This document shows, in pieces, positions 1-6,556 of a DNA stretch of 10,695 bases (positions within the stretch are counted from its first letter, which is position 1; each line of letters begins with the position of its first letter). Origin of the DNA: an uncultured Flavobacteriaceae bacterium (GTDB taxonomy: Bacteria > Bacteroidota > Bacteroidia > Flavobacteriales > Flavobacteriaceae); contig CALIIP010000264.1 in the NCBI GenBank assembly GCA_938018045.1, positions 1 to 10,695 on the forward strand. Reading direction: 5' to 3'. The position numbers and the translations under genes were made by a program. The notes beneath the pieces were generated by a model. That model was not told where the DNA came from, ran no database searches, and saw nothing but the letters and a program-made list of their open reading frames with translations.

Positions 1-1043
1 GAATTAACAGGAATATTACCCAAAATGTAATTGTTTCTATTTAATGTTTCTTGATCGGTTTCACCATCATTAACATCACTATTAATTTTAAAATCATCAA
101 TTGCACCTAAACCAATAATTGTCACTTTGTTTTTGTCATTAACATCGATAGATTGTTTGTATTGAAAATCATTATAAGTAGGTAAAAAAGGTAATTTTAT
201 CAGTTTAAATAAATATTGTAAATATGACCTTCTTGCAGATAAGATGAATGTTGATTTTTTACTCAAAGGACCATCTAATGTTATTCCAGCATCAGAAGAG
301 CCAAGCATAAAAGTTCCGGTAAGTTTTTCTTTATTTCCAGTAATTTGTTCAAATTCTAGAATCGAACTTAGTGTATTTCCTCTGTTTGCAGGAAATGCTC
401 CAGAATAGAATTCAACATTTTTAATAAAGTTTACATTTATCATTCCTACAGGACCTCCAGAAGAACCTTGAGTAGCAAAATGATTTATATTTGGCACTTC
501 AATTCCATCTAGATAAAAACGATTTTCATTTGGTGCTCCACCTCTTACAATAATATCGTTTCTAAAAGATACTGTTGATCCAACTCCAGGTAAAATTTGA
601 ATTACTTTAGAAATATCCCTATTTCCTCCAGGATTACGATAAATTTCTTCGGCACTTATTTTTTGAAGATTGATTGGAGATTCTTTAGATTTCTTAAAAG
701 GAGAAGTTACCAGTTGTATTTCATCTAAATCAGTTGCTTTTTCAAGCAGCGGCATATCAATCGTAATAGGTTTATTTGTTGGAACATTTATATCAAAATA
801 AAAACCATTTTCAAATCCTAAAAAACTAGCACTTATCGTATAGTTTCCTGGAGTTAAGTTTTCAATTAAATAATTTCCGTTTTCATCAGAAGTAGTACCA
901 ATTATTGTGTTTTCTAAAACTATCGCTGCTCCTTGAATCGGATTGTTGTTGACTTCATTGTAAACTCTTCCTTGAATTGATCCAGTTTGAGCAACTATTT
1001 CAAAACTTAGCACGACCAAAATAAAAAACAAATACTTCTTCAT
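1..1043 (-). CDS. TonB-dependent receptor, N-terminal part (cut by window edge)
   Basis: This is an outer-membrane receptor that should take up a ligand using TonB energy; the ligand cannot be told from this part. Translating the minus strand from ATG at 1041-1043 gives 347 codons with no stop, so the C-terminal beta-barrel lies outside the window. Residues 1-19 (MKKYLFFILVVLSFEIVAQ) are a Sec signal peptide with likely cleavage after AQ. Residues about 21-105 form a carboxypeptidase-regulatory-like beta-sandwich (GSIQGRVYNE, then DENGNYLIENLTPGNYTISA). About 115-235 is the plug domain, with IIVRGGAPNENRFYLDGIEV and later VEFYSGAFPA. Barrel strands start near 240. It does not look like a SusC, and no susD is seen, though the downstream side is missing. 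It lies downstream of the fasciclin gene on the same strand, separated by a terminator, so it probably has its own promoter, which I could not place. Confidence 0.9.
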   Translation of the reverse strand, partial: MKKYLFFILVVLSFEIVAQTGSIQGRVYNEVNNNPIQGAAIVLENTIIGTTSDENGNYLIENLTPGNYTISASFLGFENGFYFDINVPTNKPITIDMPLLEKATDLDEIQLVTSPFKKSKESPINLQKISAEEIYRNPGGNRDISKVIQILPGVGSTVSFRNDIIVRGGAPNENRFYLDGIEVPNINHFATQGSSGGPVGMINVNFIKNVEFYSGAFPANRGNTLSSILEFEQITGNKEKLTGTFMLGSSDAGITLDGPLSKKSTFILSARRSYLQYLFKLIKLPFLPTYNDFQYKQSIDVNDKNKVTIIGLGAIDDFKINSDVNDGETDQETLNRNNYILGNIPVN

Positions 1044-1060
1044 ATTCTAATAATTTTTTT

Positions 1061-1110
1061 GTAAAAATAAAAAAATTGCCGGTAGCAGAACCAATCTACT
1101 ACCGACAATT
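1061..1110 (-). terminator. Rho-independent terminator of the fasciclin gene
   Basis: Arms at 1074-1088 and 1096-1110 surround a 7-nt loop, just after the fasciclin stop on the minus strand. The minus-strand RNA forms a 15-bp stem in which two positions are G-U wobbles, and it runs into a T-rich stretch (1061-1073). On the plus strand the same two positions would be C-A mismatches, so the structure is built for minus-strand transcripts. Confidence 0.85.
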
Positions 1111-1151
1111 TAACTAACTAACCAAACTTAACTAAATGGGGGCTTAATTAT

Positions 1152-2546
1152 TTAAAATGGAAGTAATACTTTGTCTATAACGTGTATAACTCCGTTACTT
1201 CCTTGAATGTTTACTTCAGTAACATTTGCAGCTTCAGTTGTAAAATCTGTTAATGATACTGCGCCACTTGTAATATTTACTGTAATATCTTCCATGTTCA
1301 TCATTCCAACTACCTGACCGTCAGATAAACCTGTACTAAATACTCTTGCGTCAACAGCATGGTATAAAAGGATGTTGCTTATTTGTGCTTCCGTCAATGT
1401 TGGAATTACCGAAGCAATTTCATCAAAGGCAGCGTCTGTTGGAGCAAAAATTGTAATGTCACTTGAAGCAATTATTGCATCTGTTATTGCACTATATGCT
1501 GGTGAAGTCAATAAACTTACAAGTACTGTAAATTCAGGATTATCAGCAGTTGACAATGCAACTGCAATATCAACTACATTTGGTGCTGGTGGAACTAAAG
1601 TTCTGTTAATCTTGTGAACAACTCCGTTTGATCTTTCAATATCTACTTCAGTAATTTGAGTTAATCCATTAACCAATACTGAACTAGTTAAATATCCTAA
1701 ATATATATTTTCGTCATTGCTTAGAGTTTGCGCAATACCATCAGCAGGTAATTCTGTTGATAATACTTTTGCTCCTAATACATGGTATAATAAGATTGGA
1801 GTTAAAGTAGCAGCATCTAATCCATCTAAAGAAGTAATTCCTGCAGCGATAAACGCATCATTACTTGGTGCAAATAATGTGTATCCATCTGTTGTTGATG
1901 TTGATAGAACATCTAGTAAACCAGCAGTTTGTAATGCTTCAGTTAAAATTGTATAATCATTATCAAACAGAAATACATCAGAAATTGTTCCAAGAGCATT
2001 TGTTACAAATGATGGTAATAATACTGCATCAATAGCATGAATTACTCCGTTACTTGCTTCTAAATCAGCAATTAAAACATTTGAACTGTTTATTTTTACT
2101 CCGTTTGTAATATCAACAGTGATTGATTCATCGATTAATAAAGTTGGAACTGGTCCATTTGTTAATTGAGTTGATAAAACAGTAGAACCAACTATATGGT
2201 ATTCGATAAGTTGTCTTAATAAAGGAGTTGGTACTTCGTCTAAACTCGATTTACCTAAAGCAGTCAATAAGTTTGTAAATGCTGTATTGTTTGGAGCAAA
2301 TACTGTTAATGAAGAATTAGGATCACTAGCGGCTGCTAATAAATCTGAGAATTCTGGCATTTGTAATATAGATACTAAAATAGAAAAGTCAGAATTTCCA
2401 GCAGCAATATCAACTATTGTCTGTGTTGGTTCCATCATATTATCATCGTCATCGTCACAACTAGTTAGAAGTAACGTAGAGGTCATTGCTATAAATAAGA
2501 ATAATAGCCTAGAAATTTTTGCAGTTTTTGTTTTGAATAAATTCAT
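1152..2546 (-). CDS. Surface lipoprotein with three fasciclin (FAS1) domains
   Basis: The protein has 464 residues and is predicted to be an extracellular, lipid-anchored adhesion or matrix protein. Residues 1-30 are a lipoprotein signal with lipobox LLTSC; Cys30 is the lipidation site and is followed by five Asp. In Bacteroidota, acidic residues right after the Cys act as a surface-export signal. Three FAS1 domains follow, at about 44-178, 185-317 and 322-463. Each has the first FAS1 motif (LTVFAPNNTAF, YTLFAPSNDAF, ITIFAPTDAAF), a central YH motif and a closing SNGVIHxID-VLLP segment. The last domain ends at the C-terminus. FAS1 domains mediate adhesion in many organisms; the partner here is unknown. 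It is divergent from the B12-binding regulator gene, and the two share a control region. A TAnnTTTG -7 box sits upstream at 2578-2585. Confidence 0.93.
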   Translation of the reverse strand: MNLFKTKTAKISRLLFLFIAMTSTLLLTSCDDDDDNMMEPTQTIVDIAAGNSDFSILVSILQMPEFSDLLAAASDPNSSLTVFAPNNTAFTNLLTALGKSSLDEVPTPLLRQLIEYHIVGSTVLSTQLTNGPVPTLLIDESITVDITNGVKINSSNVLIADLEASNGVIHAIDAVLLPSFVTNALGTISDVFLFDNDYTILTEALQTAGLLDVLSTSTTDGYTLFAPSNDAFIAAGITSLDGLDAATLTPILLYHVLGAKVLSTELPADGIAQTLSNDENIYLGYLTSSVLVNGLTQITEVDIERSNGVVHKINRTLVPPAPNVVDIAVALSTADNPEFTVLVSLLTSPAYSAITDAIIASSDITIFAPTDAAFDEIASVIPTLTEAQISNILLYHAVDARVFSTGLSDGQVVGMMNMEDITVNITSGAVSLTDFTTEAANVTEVNIQGSNGVIHVIDKVLLPF

Positions 2547-2577
2547 TTTGTTTAGGTTTTAAGTTAAAATTCTTTGA

Positions 2578-2585
2578 CAAATATA
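2578..2585 (-). promoter_or_regulatory. Predicted -7 box of the fasciclin gene
   Basis: The minus strand reads TATATTTG, a perfect match to the Bacteroidota -7 consensus TAnnTTTG. It would place the transcript start near 2571, about 25 nt before the ATG. I see no TTG or TTTG at the expected -33 distance (about 2603-2608), which suggests a weak promoter or one that needs an activator or alternative sigma factor. Confidence 0.5.
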
Positions 2586-2611
2586 TAATAAATATTTAAA
2601 TGTTTAAGTAT

Positions 2612-2629
2612 TTTAACTTAAAAGTTAAA
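2612..2629. promoter_or_regulatory. Near-palindrome, candidate operator between divergent promoters
   Basis: TTTAACTT-AA-AAGTTAAA has two perfect 8-bp arms around a 2-bp spacer. It lies about 40-58 bp upstream of the predicted fasciclin transcript start and about 30 bp upstream of the -33 box of the regulator gene. One arm (AAGTTAAA) recurs at 2561-2568, inside a TTTTAA-G-TTAAAA palindrome in the fasciclin 5' UTR. The position suits an operator for the neighbouring MerR-type regulator, but AT-rich palindromes arise easily by chance here. Confidence 0.4.
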
Positions 2630-2658
2630 CAAAATTATAATTTTTTTAGCTTTTTTTA

Positions 2659-2687
2659 TTGGAGAAACATGAAAATGTGTATATTTG
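2659..2687 (+). promoter_or_regulatory. Predicted promoter of the B12-binding regulator gene
   Basis: TTG at 2659-2661, an 18-nt spacer and TATATTTG at 2680-2687 fit the Bacteroidota housekeeping pattern (TTG, 17-20 nt, TAnnTTTG). Transcription should start near 2693. This excludes the in-frame TTG at 2659 as a start codon, since that codon is itself the -33 element, and points to ATG 2716. Confidence 0.7.
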
Positions 2688-2715
2688 TTCAACTATTACT
2701 ATAAAAATATTAGAC

Positions 2716-3600
2716 ATGGAAATGTATACAATGTCTCAAGTAGAGACATTATCTGGAATAAAATCCCACACATTAAGAGTTTGGGAGAAGAGATATGATC
2801 TTTTAAAGCCTGAACGATCAACTAGTAATATTAGATATTATTCTGACGCAGAAGTGCGAAAATTATTGAATATTAAAATTTTATTGAATAATGGATATAG
2901 AATTTCGACTATTGATAATCTCTCTGAAAAAGATTTTCATGCCCAAGTTTTAGATATTGGTTCCGAATTTTCTGATAAATTTGAAGATGATGTAAATCGT
3001 TTAATCATAAGTATGTTAGAACTAGATGAAGCGGTTTTTAATGAAATTTTCAAAAAAAATGTTTTGTCAAATGGATTACTGTCAACTTTCACAAATCTGA
3101 TTTACCCTTTTTTAAATCAAGTTGGTATGTTATGGTCTACTAATAAAACAATTCCATCACAAGAGCATTTTATGTCCAATTTAATAAGACAAAAGATAAT
3201 TGCTGAAATCGATGATATTACTATTTCTGATGAGAATGCCCCTAAAATAATAATGTTTCTTTCTGAAAAAGAAGATCATGAGATTGGTCTATTGTTAGCT
3301 TATCTTATTGCTAAAAAAATGGGTTTTAGAGTGTATTATTTAGGGCAAAACGTTCCATTAAATAATATTCAGCAGATTGCTAAAATGACAGGAGCCAAAA
3401 TTGTATTTTCTGTTTTTACAGCTTCAAAAGGCGAAAAGTATTTTAAAAACTTTAAGCAAATTTCTGATAATAATGATACTTTGTATTTGGTCTCAGGAAA
3501 TTATAATGTAGACTTTCTGTCTAATAATATTAAATACTTAAGTAATCCACAAGAATTTATAGATCAAATAGATAAACTTTTTATTAAATCTTCAATCTAG
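2716..3600 (+). CDS. MerR-type regulator with cobalamin-binding domain, CarH/LitR-like
   Basis: From ATG 2716 the protein has 294 residues, a usual length for B12-dependent MerR photoregulators. Residues about 3-72 are a MerR winged helix (MSQVETLSGIKSHTLRVWEK, then NIRYY). Residues about 90-165 are the helical bundle that caps the cofactor, holding W140 followed after nine residues by E150-H151, the Wx9EH motif of CarH. The Rossmann-like B12 domain (about 176-290) has E186-D-H188-E-I-G191, matching the ExHxxG cobalt-ligand motif; H188 is 48 residues after W140, close to the 46 I recall for Thermus CarH. CarH binds DNA as a tetramer with adenosylcobalamin in the dark and falls apart in light. 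One oddity is Ser141, where Thermus CarH has the His that coordinates cobalt after illumination. In-frame extension to TTG 2659 is unlikely because it would overlap the promoter; ATG 2722 and 2731 are other possible starts. No carotenoid genes are nearby. Its target is unknown; the divergent fasciclin gene is the nearest candidate. Confidence 0.88.
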   Translation: MEMYTMSQVETLSGIKSHTLRVWEKRYDLLKPERSTSNIRYYSDAEVRKLLNIKILLNNGYRISTIDNLSEKDFHAQVLDIGSEFSDKFEDDVNRLIISMLELDEAVFNEIFKKNVLSNGLLSTFTNLIYPFLNQVGMLWSTNKTIPSQEHFMSNLIRQKIIAEIDDITISDENAPKIIMFLSEKEDHEIGLLLAYLIAKKMGFRVYYLGQNVPLNNIQQIAKMTGAKIVFSVFTASKGEKYFKNFKQISDNNDTLYLVSGNYNVDFLSNNIKYLSNPQEFIDQIDKLFIKSSI

Positions 3601-3651
3601 TATATTTTTCTTTTTTGTATTATATAATTTACATAGTGTGAATACGTTTTA

Positions 3652-3659
3652 TATCTTTG
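3652..3659 (+). promoter_or_regulatory. Possible -7 box of the PASTA-rluD-yaaA group
   Basis: TATCTTTG fits TAnnTTTG and lies 19 nt before the PASTA start codon, implying a very short 5' UTR. There is no good TTG 17-20 nt upstream. No terminator follows the regulator gene, so read-through from it is also possible. Confidence 0.35.
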
Positions 3660-3678
3660 TTGAAATAATATGTAGGAT

Positions 3679-4236
3679 ATGAGTTTGGTAAATTTTGTAA
3701 AAAGTAAAACATTTTTAAAACAATTAGGAATTGCAATTATTGGTTTAATAATATTTATTGTATTAATAATGCAATGGATGAAGATTACAACCAATCATAG
3801 TCAAAAAATAGAAGTTCCAGATTTATCAAAATTGACAATAAGTGAAGTTAAAGCAAAATTAGACGAACTAGATTTAGCATTAAAGATAGTTGATTCTACT
3901 AATTTCAACCCTGATTATCCACCACTTTCGGTAATTGAACAAGATCCTGAACCAGGAGATTTTGTTAAAGAAAATAGAAAAATTTATCTAAAAATAAATA
4001 GACCAACATATCAAAATGTAAATATTCCTGATGTATTAAGAAAATCGCGTAGAAATGCTGAAACGGTTTTATTATCTGTTGGTTTTAGAATTGGCGATAG
4101 CCCTAAATATGTTTCAGATATCGCTAAAGATGTAGTAAGAGGCTTGTATCATGATGGTAAAACTATTGAAGTTGGAACTGAGTTACCTAAAAACTCGATA
4201 ATAAATTTAAAATTAGGAGACGGAAATGGCCGTTAG
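3679..4236 (+). CDS. Membrane-anchored protein with two PASTA domains
   Basis: The protein has 185 residues. A short N-terminal cytoplasmic stretch with several Lys is followed by one membrane helix at about 16-33 (GIAIIGLIIFIVLIMQW), so the rest should face the periplasm. Two PASTA domains follow, at about 44-108 (VPDLSKLTISEVKAKLDELD, then VIEQDPEPGDFVKENRKIYLKIN) and about 114-180 (IPDVLRKSRRNAETVLLSVG, then VEVGTELPKNS-like strand pairing at 164-173). PASTA domains elsewhere bind muropeptides or peptidoglycan as parts of Ser/Thr kinases and class A or B PBPs. Here there is neither a kinase nor a transpeptidase domain, so the role in the cell wall is inferred. The stop codon is 25 nt before the rluD-like gene, so the two are probably co-transcribed. 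This pairing is common in Flavobacteriaceae, as far as I recall. Confidence 0.9.
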   Translation: MSLVNFVKSKTFLKQLGIAIIGLIIFIVLIMQWMKITTNHSQKIEVPDLSKLTISEVKAKLDELDLALKIVDSTNFNPDYPPLSVIEQDPEPGDFVKENRKIYLKINRPTYQNVNIPDVLRKSRRNAETVLLSVGFRIGDSPKYVSDIAKDVVRGLYHDGKTIEVGTELPKNSIINLKLGDGNGR

Positions 4237-4252
4237 ATTTTGCTAATAAGAA

Positions 4253-4257
4253 AGGAG
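4253..4257 (+). promoter_or_regulatory. Strong Shine-Dalgarno site before the rluD-like gene
   Basis: AGGAG lies 4 nt before the ATG at 4262, within AAAGGAGAACT. The other complete genes here (fasciclin, yaaA, DUF2853, dnaK) have A/T-rich leaders with no such site, as is usual for Flavobacteriia, where this pairing is little used. It supports the 4262 start. Confidence 0.55.
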
Positions 4258-4261
4258 AACT

Positions 4262-5284
4262 ATGAAAGAAGAGGAAGCGTTAGAGAAAGAAGAATTATAT
4301 GAGCATTTTAAATATACTGCTCACGAAGGACAAGAACCGCTACGTGTAGATAAATTTTTAATGAATTTTATTGAAAATGCTACACGAAATAAAATTCAAA
4401 GCTCGGCCAAAGCAGGTAATGTTTTGGTGAATGAAATTCCTGTAAAATCTAGTTACAAAGTAAAACCAAACGATGTAGTTCGAATCGTTTTGGCCCATCC
4501 TCCTCACGAAAATTTATTAGTAGCAGAAGATATTCCGATTGATATTGTTTATGAAGACAATGATGTTATGGTTGTGAATAAACCTCCAGGAATGGTCGTA
4601 CATCCAGGACATGGTAATTACTCAGGAACATTGGTAAATGGTTTAATTCATCATATCGAAAATTTACCAACCAATAGTAATGAACGTCCAGGATTAGTTC
4701 ATAGAATTGATAAAGATACAAGTGGATTATTGGTTGTTGCAAAAACTGAATTTGCAATGGCACATCTTTCAAAACAATTTTTTGATCGCACAACAGAGCG
4801 ATTGTATTATGCATTGGTTTGGGGGAATATTGAACAAGAATCAGGCACAATTACTGGTAATGTTGGGCGTAGTTTAAAAAACCGTTTACAAATGGATGTT
4901 TTTCCAGAAGGTGATTTTGGTAAGCATGCAGTGACACATTATAAAGTTTTAGAACGTTTTAGTTATGTAACTTTGGTTGAGTGTAAACTAGAAACAGGAA
5001 GGACACATCAAATTAGAGCACATTTTAAGCATATAGGTCACACGTTATTTAATGACGAGCGTTATGGAGGCGAACGTATTTTAAAAGGAACTACGTTTAC
5101 CAAATACAAACAGTTTGTAGATAATTGTTTTAAAGTATTACCTAGACAAGCTTTGCACGCCAAAACATTAGGATTTACACATCCAAAAACAGGAAAATTC
5201 ATGCAATTTAATTCAGAAATCCCTGATGATATTAAAAAATGTATTGAAAAGTGGCGTGTTTATACGGTGAATCAGAAAGAGTAA
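4262..5284 (+). CDS. rluD: RluA-family 23S rRNA pseudouridine synthase, RluD-like
   Basis: The enzyme turns specific uridines in RNA into pseudouridine. RluD in E. coli modifies helix 69 of 23S rRNA, and the same target is inferred here. The protein has 340 residues, within the normal range. An S4 RNA-binding domain lies at about 27-75 (LRVDKFLMNF). The catalytic domain covers about 92-310: NKPPGMVVHPG at 106-116, then GLVHRIDKDTSGLLVVAKT, with H147-R-I-D150 supplying the catalytic Asp150, and LETGRTHQIRAHF at about 243-255. It starts at ATG 4262 behind a strong Shine-Dalgarno site. Yet the first 20 residues are very acidic and precede the S4 fold. The gene is 25 nt after the PASTA gene and 37 nt before yaaA, which suggests one transcript. 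RluA-family paralogues are hard to tell apart, so the symbol is less certain than the family. Confidence 0.9.
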   Translation: MKEEEALEKEELYEHFKYTAHEGQEPLRVDKFLMNFIENATRNKIQSSAKAGNVLVNEIPVKSSYKVKPNDVVRIVLAHPPHENLLVAEDIPIDIVYEDNDVMVVNKPPGMVVHPGHGNYSGTLVNGLIHHIENLPTNSNERPGLVHRIDKDTSGLLVVAKTEFAMAHLSKQFFDRTTERLYYALVWGNIEQESGTITGNVGRSLKNRLQMDVFPEGDFGKHAVTHYKVLERFSYVTLVECKLETGRTHQIRAHFKHIGHTLFNDERYGGERILKGTTFTKYKQFVDNCFKVLPRQALHAKTLGFTHPKTGKFMQFNSEIPDDIKKCIEKWRVYTVNQKE

Positions 5285-5321
5285 TAACAGATTGTAAAAT
5301 ACTAAATAATAAATACCATTA

Positions 5322-6080
5322 ATGAAAATAGTAATATCGCCAGCAAAATCTTTAGATTTTGAAGAAAAAGCTCTAACGTCGTTACATACTAATAGTATTT
5401 TTTTAGACGAATCAGCAAAGTTAAATTCAGTTTTAAAAAAGAAATCTGTAAAGAAATTATCTGAGTTAATGCATATTTCTGCAAATTTAGGGCAGTTAAA
5501 CTATGAGCGCAATCAAGAATGGAACTTACCTTTTAATTTAGAGAATGCAAAGCAAGCAATCTATGCTTTTAAAGGTGATGTATATCGAGGTCTTGATGTG
5601 AATACAATTTTAGAAGATAAATTACCACAGCTACAAGATAAATTACGCATACTTTCAGGACAATACGGGATTTTAAAACCATTAGATTTAATGCAGCCTT
5701 ATCGTTTAGAGATGAGTACAAAATTAAAAGTTGGAAGAAAAGAAAATCTATATCAATTTTGGGGTAGTTCAATTACAAAAGCCTTGAATGACGAAATGAC
5801 CGATGATGAATTATTTGTAAACCTTGCAAGTAATGAATATTTTAAAGTGATAAAATCGAAGGAACTTAAAGTTCCAGTGATTACGCCTGTATTTAAAGAG
5901 TATAAAAACGGTGTGTATAAAACAATTGCCATTTTCGCTAAGTTAGCAAGGGGATCTATGACACGTTATATAATTCAAAATAACATTGATACTATTGAAG
6001 GTTTAAAAGGTTTTAATTCTGATAAATATAGATTTGATAGTAAGTTGTCAACTGAAACAGAATTAGTATTCACAAGATAA
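5322..6080 (+). CDS. yaaA: Peroxide stress protein YaaA (UPF0246/DUF328)
   Basis: The protein has 252 residues, full length for the family. In E. coli, YaaA is induced by hydrogen peroxide and lowers free intracellular iron, limiting Fenton damage; its biochemical activity is not settled and a DNA-binding fold has been described. Family signatures are MKIVISPAKSLDF at 1-13, FKGDVYRGLD at 83-92, LSGQYGILKPLDLMQPY at 111-127, NLASNEYFKVI at 167-177 and FAKLARGSMTRY at 205-216. It starts at ATG 5322 with no Shine-Dalgarno sequence. It is the last gene of the PASTA-rluD-yaaA group and ends directly at a strong terminator, its stop codon merging into the A-tract. I see no peroxide-type operator before it, so it is probably transcribed with rluD. 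Confidence 0.93.
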   Translation: MKIVISPAKSLDFEEKALTSLHTNSIFLDESAKLNSVLKKKSVKKLSELMHISANLGQLNYERNQEWNLPFNLENAKQAIYAFKGDVYRGLDVNTILEDKLPQLQDKLRILSGQYGILKPLDLMQPYRLEMSTKLKVGRKENLYQFWGSSITKALNDEMTDDELFVNLASNEYFKVIKSKELKVPVITPVFKEYKNGVYKTIAIFAKLARGSMTRYIIQNNIDTIEGLKGFNSDKYRFDSKLSTETELVFTR

Positions 6081-6120
6081 AAAAAGACCATCTCGCTTAT
6101 AAGCGGATGGTCTTTTTTTT
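6081..6120. terminator. Two-way Rho-independent terminator between yaaA and the DUF2853 gene
   Basis: A-tract, GACCATC and CGCTT pair with AAGCG, GATGGTC and a T-tract; one unpaired T (6093) is the only flaw. The A-tract on one side and T-tract on the other let it serve both convergent genes: yaaA ends at 6080 and the minus-strand gene at 6136. Confidence 0.92.
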
Positions 6121-6135
6121 AATATTGATAATCGT

Positions 6136-6477
6136 TTACATTCCGTAAACAGACTCTTTATCAAATTTTTTCATTAGCATATAATATACTACAGCTCTGT
6201 ATTTGTTTCTTTCAGATTTTCCAATTCTCTCCATTACTTCAGCAATACCTTCATCTAATTTTGGGCTATCAGCCAAACCTAATTTTTTAATTAAATAGTT
6301 ATTTTTAACTGTTGCTAATTCTTTAGGGTCTGAACCAGAAACAGTTTCTGCATCTGCTTTATAAATTGATGGACCCAATCCTTTTGTTACAGCTCTTAGC
6401 AAATCATCATTTGAACGAAAGTTTTTATCGTCCATAAATTTTTTGTATTTCGCTACTTTTTCGTCAAATTTACTCAT
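6136..6477 (-). CDS. DUF2853 family protein
   Basis: A small soluble protein of 113 residues with no signal peptide or membrane helix. It is rich in Lys, Asp and Glu and predicted mainly helical. It matches the DUF2853 family from end to end: MSKFDEKVAKYKKFMDDKNF at the start, a middle GLGPSIYKADAETVSGSD segment and a YRAVVYYMLMKKF helix near the C-terminus. The family has no established function that I know of. It starts at ATG 6475-6477 without a Shine-Dalgarno sequence and has its own predicted promoter (6517-6547). It lies downstream of the serine ammonia-lyase gene on the same strand with no terminator between, so some read-through is likely, but the separate promoter argues against a strict operon. 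Confidence 0.87.
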   Translation of the reverse strand: MSKFDEKVAKYKKFMDDKNFRSNDDLLRAVTKGLGPSIYKADAETVSGSDPKELATVKNNYLIKKLGLADSPKLDEGIAEVMERIGKSERNKYRAVVYYMLMKKFDKESVYGM

Positions 6478-6516
6478 GTTTAGAAATTTTAGTTTTTAAT
6501 TAAGTTTATCTTTTTT

Positions 6517-6547
6517 CAAATATAAAGAATTTTATTCATTTTCCTAA
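6517..6547 (-). promoter_or_regulatory. Predicted promoter of the DUF2853 gene
   Basis: On the minus strand, TTAG (6544-6547), a 19-nt spacer and TATATTTG (6517-6524) fit TTTG-N19-TAnnTTTG with one change in the -33 box. The transcript would start near 6510, leaving a leader of about 33 nt. Confidence 0.55.
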
Positions 6548-6556
6548 AATTTTTTC

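Noticed and set aside
1123..1130. TAAGTTTG on the minus strand as a -7 box for the TonB-dependent receptor
   Set aside because: It lies upstream of the fasciclin terminator, which would stop its transcript, and has no -33 partner.
1372..2562. Three plus-strand open frames of 79-91 codons inside the fasciclin gene
   Set aside because: They are antisense shadows of the repeated FAS1 coding sequence and have no family features.
2723..2730. TGTATACA palindrome as a CarH/LitR-type operator
   Set aside because: It resembles the TGTACA-type sites reported for LitR, but it falls inside the first codons of the regulator, lacks a correctly spaced second copy, and an 8-bp palindrome is weak evidence.
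3597..3794. Open reading frame of 65 codons on the minus strand between the regulator and PASTA genes
   Set aside because: It overlaps the start of the PASTA gene and its promoter, is rich in Ile and Tyr as expected for AT-rich noise, and matches no family I know.
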